From assembly GCF_023856365.1 (NCBI RefSeq), contig NC_064554.1, positions 7,493,001 to 7,557,000 on the forward strand: 64,000 nt of DNA, in the 5' to 3' direction. The notes under the pieces were generated by a model. That model saw nothing but the letters and a program-made list of their open reading frames with translations, had not been told where the DNA came from and made no database searches. The position numbers were made by a program, and so were the translations under genes. Source of the stretch: Brienomyrus brachyistius (Eukaryota > Chordata > Actinopteri > Osteoglossiformes > Mormyridae). Below, one piece after another: positions 22,011 to 64,000 of this stretch; the first letter of the stretch is position 1; each line of letters opens with the position of its first letter.

Positions 22011-23741
22011 GTCGCTGTTGCAACACACCTCCAGGGGTTGGGGTTTTCATTATGGAGGCTGAATGTGCTCGCTGTTCACATGTTGTACCTCTAGGTACCC
22101 TGCTTTCCTTCCAAAGTTCAAAGAAATGCAGTCAATTAAATTATTGTCTTAAAGTTTCCCATATCTTGTACTTATGCTTAGTGTGCGGTTTAAGTTTTTC
22201 CTCACAGTCACACAATCCATCCATGCATTTTTCGTTAACACTTACTTGTGGTACTGGGGGGAAATAAATGCAACGTAATCTTAAAGCAACACTAAAGCAA
22301 ACGCGACCAGAAGCTCAAACCTGTATATGCCGCAATACCAGCCTATAGTCCCGCACATTTCGTTAGGGAAAATTTCGTCTTTAAATTTCAATTCATGACT
22401 GTAGAATATACAGTAGGCCCAAGCAACAGCCCAAAGGGGGATTTTGACTAACACAGAAGGGGCATGTATAATTCCTTCACCCACACATCTTTTTCTCGCT
22501 CGAAGCCCACGTTTGCCCACCAGAGGTCAGTGCCCACACATTATTTGCTTCAGACATTATCAGCTTCCTCCTCAGTGGCTGTCTCTGTGTAGGTGGGGAA
22601 CTAGTGCAGCACCAAGCTGTGGCTGCCCCATAATGTTCCCGTCGTCCTTTCCATTGTTCTTCTGGATTATGGCTGATCTGCACTAAGAGGCTCCGCTTTG
22701 AGAAATGAGGGCGCTTTCGGGCCGGGTGTGAATTTTCGAAGGTCCTAGTTTGCTGACCACCGGTGAAATCTTGGACGAGAAAGAGGCGATGTTGACAACA
22801 AAGAGGCACCGTGCAGCCCTCTATGCCCGAGTGGAGTCCGAGGCATAGGGGATGGCTGGATAAAGATCAAAACGCCTCCACGCTTCGGAAATCTTCATAA
22901 ATTCAAGCGTGGATGAAGTCTAACACGTAAAGGTTTCCCGGTACGGCTCTGGATTTTATTGCCCGCCAATGCAAATCGTATATTGATGAAACATTTGAAA
23001 GGACGCGCAGTTAATTGAGCTGGACTCCAAATGCCTCGCTAGATTATTTAATTGACTAGAGGGTGGATCGCATTGCACATCAGCCGAGGCGACAGGATTC
23101 CGGTTTTTTGTTTTATTTCTACTGATTGTGTTTTTAATCGCATCTGCAGTGTGTTTATGTTAAACTAACAGGCTCTGAACATTATCGCTGGAAATTTGTG
23201 TGGTGGAAAAAAGGCGAATCGACGCAATATTTGCTGGGAGGAAATGAAAATATGCGTTGAAGGAGGCGTACGATGATTTTGGGGGTTAAACCCAAAGGGA
23301 AAGACGACGCAGTGAATTACAGCTGTATAAGGATCCCCTTGGAAAGAAAAAGGAACCGTTGTAATTTTTTTTGTTTTCTTTGGTTCTGTTAGATCAGTTA
23401 GACGTCTTAAGGGAACCATCAAATACCAAAGGCTATCTAAGGCTGGTTTTTAAATCGTTGCAAGGTGGTTAGCTTACAGTAGGATAAACACGGTGTTTTA
23501 TATTGACATCGAATGTGTGTCGTTAAATAACAATACCAGTATAAACTGGTTGTCTTGAAGCTGGAGTTTCACAAAGCAGCTGATGCGATTCTATTGCACT
23601 GACCGACTAGTAAGACACCTTGGTTGAGTTACATAACTGGAGTAATTGCGTTTGAACTTTTTGAACTTCTTGGATCCGGATTAACGCCCTCGGTTCCGAT
23701 CCCGATCCCGATCCACCGAGCCGGAGCTCAGCACCCAGACC

Positions 23742-60673
<36,932 letters not shown>

Positions 60674-62086
60674 GTAAGACCAAAAATTGCACTTCTCTCT
60701 CTCTCTTTACCAGCTGGTCTGACATTCACCGCAAATGTTTTTCTTTTGGGGTTGGGCGCCAGATTCTGAGGATTAAATGTCTGCTGTGGGGGTCCTTGCT
60801 TCTCTCCGCTGTTATATAAGCAGTGCGGCGGGGGGCTGATAAAGGGCCACTCTAATTCTCCTCTGCAAATCTCCCTCTGTGTGCCTTTTGCACTGACATC
60901 AGGGAAAGGGCAGTGGGCTCGCGGATTTCAATGGGCCACTCGCGTTTTTGGGCCTGAACTTGGATACTACACTGCGGTACAGGGCCTAATCATGTTCGGG
61001 GAGCCCTGTCTCTCTCTAGTTCCAAAAATATATACAATAGCGATGTCCAAATATATAATTAAAATAGATTTTGGGTGACCATAGGAGCATGTAATGTATT
61101 CTGTATCCTGGGATGGTAAATTTAACGTTCTGGAGAGACTCCAGAGGGGTCACGCCTGGGTCATAGCAAAACGTCAGGTCCTGCAAGACTGGGTCTCCTG
61201 CCTGCCTGTCGGGGGGGGGAGAAGAGATAGGAGATTTTGAGATCCACAGGCTGCCAGGTGAGGGGTGAAATGATGGAGCTCAGGCCACAAATCCTAATAA
61301 ACGGAAGCCAGCGGATATGGAAATGGAACGTACCATTATGATGCATTGGCAGGGGGTATTGGTTGGCTCTTGTGTGGCTACGCAATAGTTTGTAAGTACT
61401 CTTTCCTGTGTTCTGAGGTCATGGATCAGTTTCTCTGAACTTTCCTCCTTCTGCTGTGCACGAGTTATGAGTTGTAGTCCTGGATTTTTTATATTTGTTT
61501 TTCAGAGGGAACCGTTTGCTGTCCGCAAACTCCGTATGGTAGAAAAGCAAATACTTGGCCCAAAACTTTATAGCGTCTTGTTACTGTGTGTCGTTACTGT
61601 GAGTAATTTGACATTTCATTAGAGCGTTGAGTCAGGGATAAGAACTGTGGCGGTTCTGTGAGTCATTTGCCTGTGCCCTCGTGCGCATTTTTAATTCGCA
61701 TAAATAATGTTTTATCTGGGGCACAAAGCTTCAGCAGTTGTCATTTGATAGATGGCTGAGGGTCATGGGTCACTCACGTGCACTGGGCAGACGCCTAACC
61801 AGTTCCAACGAGGCCCCAGCTAATAATCCAGGATGAATAATCCTAAAGGGTTAGGGGAGTGGAAGTAGGAGGGAACAGAAGTGATGAGAGGAGGAGTGTT
61901 CTCTGTCGGCCTGTGTGATCGCGGCGTTAATCTCGGCGTGCTGAATCACATGCACCAGGAGGACAATGTCAAACGTGACACTGGGCGTGTGGAATGAAGA
62001 CTGCGGCTTCATCACGCTGTTCAGGCGGCAAGTTTGCGGGTTTGAGCAAAAGGACATTTTTAAGTAAGAAAATCAGGCCGGACGTT

Positions 62087-62310
62087 AATCCATCCTTCTG
62101 CCATGCTTCCGTTGTTCATAAGCACTTATCCAGCACAGCGCTAAGTTAGTCCTGCAGCCTATCCCAGGAAGCACAGCTCACACACGCTGATAATCGTGCA
62201 TAATCGTGTTCAATTTAGACACCAATCTATCCTTATTATTAGATGGTTTCGGACTATAGGGAAGCATGAGGAAACGGACATTAAATCCAAACTCCACAAA
62301 CAGAGGTACT
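62087..62310 (-). mobile_element. Old SINE (family 1) remnant
   Basis: AATCCATCC, CAGCCTATCCCAGGAAGCA, CAATTTAGACACCAATCTAT and AACTCCACAAACAG follow the family order with heavy divergence. Confidence 0.6.
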
Positions 62311-62764
62311 GATTAGGCACTTAATGGGTTCCCAGTCCTTCCGATATTCTTCACTCGGAGCTGCGGGAATATTACGGGACCCCGGACTGAGGACGTTGAG
62401 CGGGATACACTGCTTCTGTTAGTCAGTCTCTGTCCGTTTGGGCCCCAGTGTTACACCTCTGAGCCAATTTTAGAAACAGCATTTGCAAAATCAGCAAGTA
62501 AGCGACCCGTGGCCTTTCGGTCTCATCTTTTACTGCTGTCTGTGTATGTGCCCTCGCTTCTCCTGGCAGGCATCTCTCTCACATTTTAGAGTCTGTGCCC
62601 AAAGTGCTGTCACCGGTAGGTTAATCATTTCAGACGCTCTCGCCATAACTGCTCCATTTGTCTCTAACCTCTCGTAAGTCATCGGCGTTATTTTGTTAGG
62701 ACGGATTTAATGTATTGGATTTAGTTCTCGGGCCACTGCTTTGCCCGTGGTTTACGACTGGCCC

Positions 62765-62766
<2 letters not shown>

Positions 62767-62842
<76 letters not shown>
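62767..62842 (+). repeat. (TG)38 microsatellite
   Basis: An uninterrupted dinucleotide array of about 76 bp. Confidence 0.98.
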
Positions 62843-62846
<4 letters not shown>

Positions 62847-63399
62847 TGTGCACGCGTGCACGTTTGGTGCTGGGATCCCCACAAAAAGTACTGCTAATTA
62901 GACTCAATTTGACTCAGCACTGGTACGACCTGTAAACATCCGTCAGTTCCGTCCTCCTCACACGTGTCTAATTGTGTGTGTTTATTTGCCCCCTCCCACC
63001 CCCCCCCGTACCATTTATCATGCAACCTCGGGATGCCTGGTTCAGCCCTGTGAGTGGATATCTCTTAGAATCAGGTCAGACAGGAGCAGAATCGATCTGC
63101 CTTTTCATTCTCCACAGGGGGGGAAAAAAATCAACCTGTGTGTCAAGTAATCGAGCTGCCCCCACGAGTGACCCCCCCCCCCCCACCTCCACAGCCACCG
63201 GGCATGAAGCCAGCATGTGGCTGTGCTGGGGGTGACGCATCAGCGGATCTCTGGGCACCGATAAAGGGCCCCCTGGGGGTCGTCTAACTGCCCACATTGT
63301 TCAGTCCATCTCAGATTCTTATTCTTATTCGAGAATCTCGATTTAAACTTACAGTTGGGAATCCTCTAATTGTGTACAGGGGGGGCCTGGGATCTGTCC

Positions 63400-63595
63400 A
63401 GACAAGGCTGTAAGGCTGGAGTATGTTCTGGATGGGCTGCTGATCTATCACAGGGCACAAAGACACACACACACACACACACGCACACACACACACGCAC
63501 ACACACACACACACACAGTTATACATTACAGGCAATTTAAAGATGTCTGTGGACTGCTGCTGGACCCCCATGTGACAGGGAGGGTATGACATACA
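63400..63595 (-). mobile_element. Old SINE (family 1) remnant with an expanded CA tract
   Basis: GATCTATCACAGGGCACA is followed by a (CA)n/(CGCA) array (63463-63518), then GGCAATTTAAAGATGTCTGT. These are the family's middle blocks. Confidence 0.6.
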
Positions 63596-64000
63596 GGGCA
63601 GAGACTAACTTAACAAACATCAAACAGTAAGAGTTGATCCTCCTCCTTATCGTCTCTGGCTTGCCGAGTGTGTCGGAGTGGATGAGTCCTCTCATGGTGT
63701 TCTGCCCCTAACCGCCTGTTCCATAGTTTCTCATTAGCGTGCTAATTGCATCATCAGATTCCTTAATGATCAGTGTAGGTTCTAATGATCATTGCTGGTA
63801 CTGATTATTTGTCGCCCTACAGTACCAATGATACGGGGACACTGACCTGACTGGGGGTGGCGACCAGTTCACCGGTGACCTCGACCCTTGTGATCTCTCC
63901 CTTCCTGGAGCTCCTTTTAGGAATCCCAAACCGCATTGCCCCCTCCTTCCCTTCATCTGCCTCCTTACTTTAACTGCTGCGACGGCTAATTTAAGGAGAG

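Larger units (their letters stand above)
16297..23741. other. Intergenic region between the divergent SNX8 and TTYH3 starts
   Basis: About 7.4 kb with no recognisable coding exon. It must hold the TTYH3 promoter and 5' UTR, and probably the SNX8 promoter. The stretch 22680-23740 is CpG-richer than its surroundings and the most likely TTYH3 5' region. Repeats inside are listed separately. Confidence 0.6.
60674..64000 (+). other. TTYH3 intron 7 (to the window edge)
   Basis: The expected next exon (family block following the split codon at residue 292) was not found up to 64000. It contains microsatellites, old SINE pieces and a homeodomain-motif-rich stretch near 63.7 kb. Confidence 0.7.

Noticed and set aside
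60674..64000. Search for TTYH3 exon 8
   Set aside because: No segment with the expected family sequence and borders was found, so the exon most likely lies beyond the window.

Overview
The window is eukaryotic genomic DNA, almost certainly from a ray-finned fish. It has intron-split genes with GT/AG junctions and dense microsatellites. Its dispersed repeats are of fish type: tRNA-headed SINEs with a (CCATC)n-type tail, hAT and mariner MITEs, a jockey/CR1-like LINE and a solo LTR. The species cannot be named from the sequence. There is no bacterial, plasmid or CRISPR content.

Three genes were recognised, and exon boundaries were worked out by hand from reading frame and splice sites. (1) The last coding exon of NUDT1 (MTH1, an oxidised-purine nucleotide hydrolase) lies on + at 307-479, with its 3' UTR to about 1.6 kb. 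(2) A complete SNX8 (sorting nexin 8) coding sequence lies on the minus strand from 16266 down to 4300. Its 13 coding exons join without a frame error into a 529-residue protein: an N-terminal EH/EF-hand-like segment, a PX domain and a C-terminal BAR-type coiled region. Its 3' UTR probably runs to about 2.1 kb and holds a 49-bp minisatellite. (3) The first seven coding exons of TTYH3 (tweety family member 3) lie on + from 23742 to 60673, encoding about 292 residues with four membrane segments. The remaining exons lie beyond the right edge.

Layout: 1-1.6 kb NUDT1 end; 1.6-2.1 kb gap between convergent 3' ends; 2.1-16.3 kb SNX8; 16.3-23.7 kb intergenic, with a duplicated segment, a second 49-bp tandem array, a SINE split by a solo LTR, an intact SINE and a hAT MITE; 23.7-40.7 kb TTYH3 intron 1 (LINE fragment, MITEs, long TG array); 40.7-54.2 kb intron 2 (SINEs, a foldback hAT MITE, a TA array, a homeodomain-motif-rich stretch); 54.2-60.7 kb exons 3-7; 60.7-64 kb intron 7, open to the right.

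The genes do not form a pathway. NUDT1 cleans the nucleotide pool, SNX8 sorts endosomal cargo, and TTYH3 is a plasma-membrane protein described as an anion channel. The convergent NUDT1/SNX8 arrangement matches the human order as I remember it. I found no convincing new biological system. The most useful second looks are the SNX8 N-terminus, splice-site details (a NAGNAG acceptor and homopolymer C/G runs beside donors), nested transposons with clear target duplications, and candidate conserved noncoding elements.
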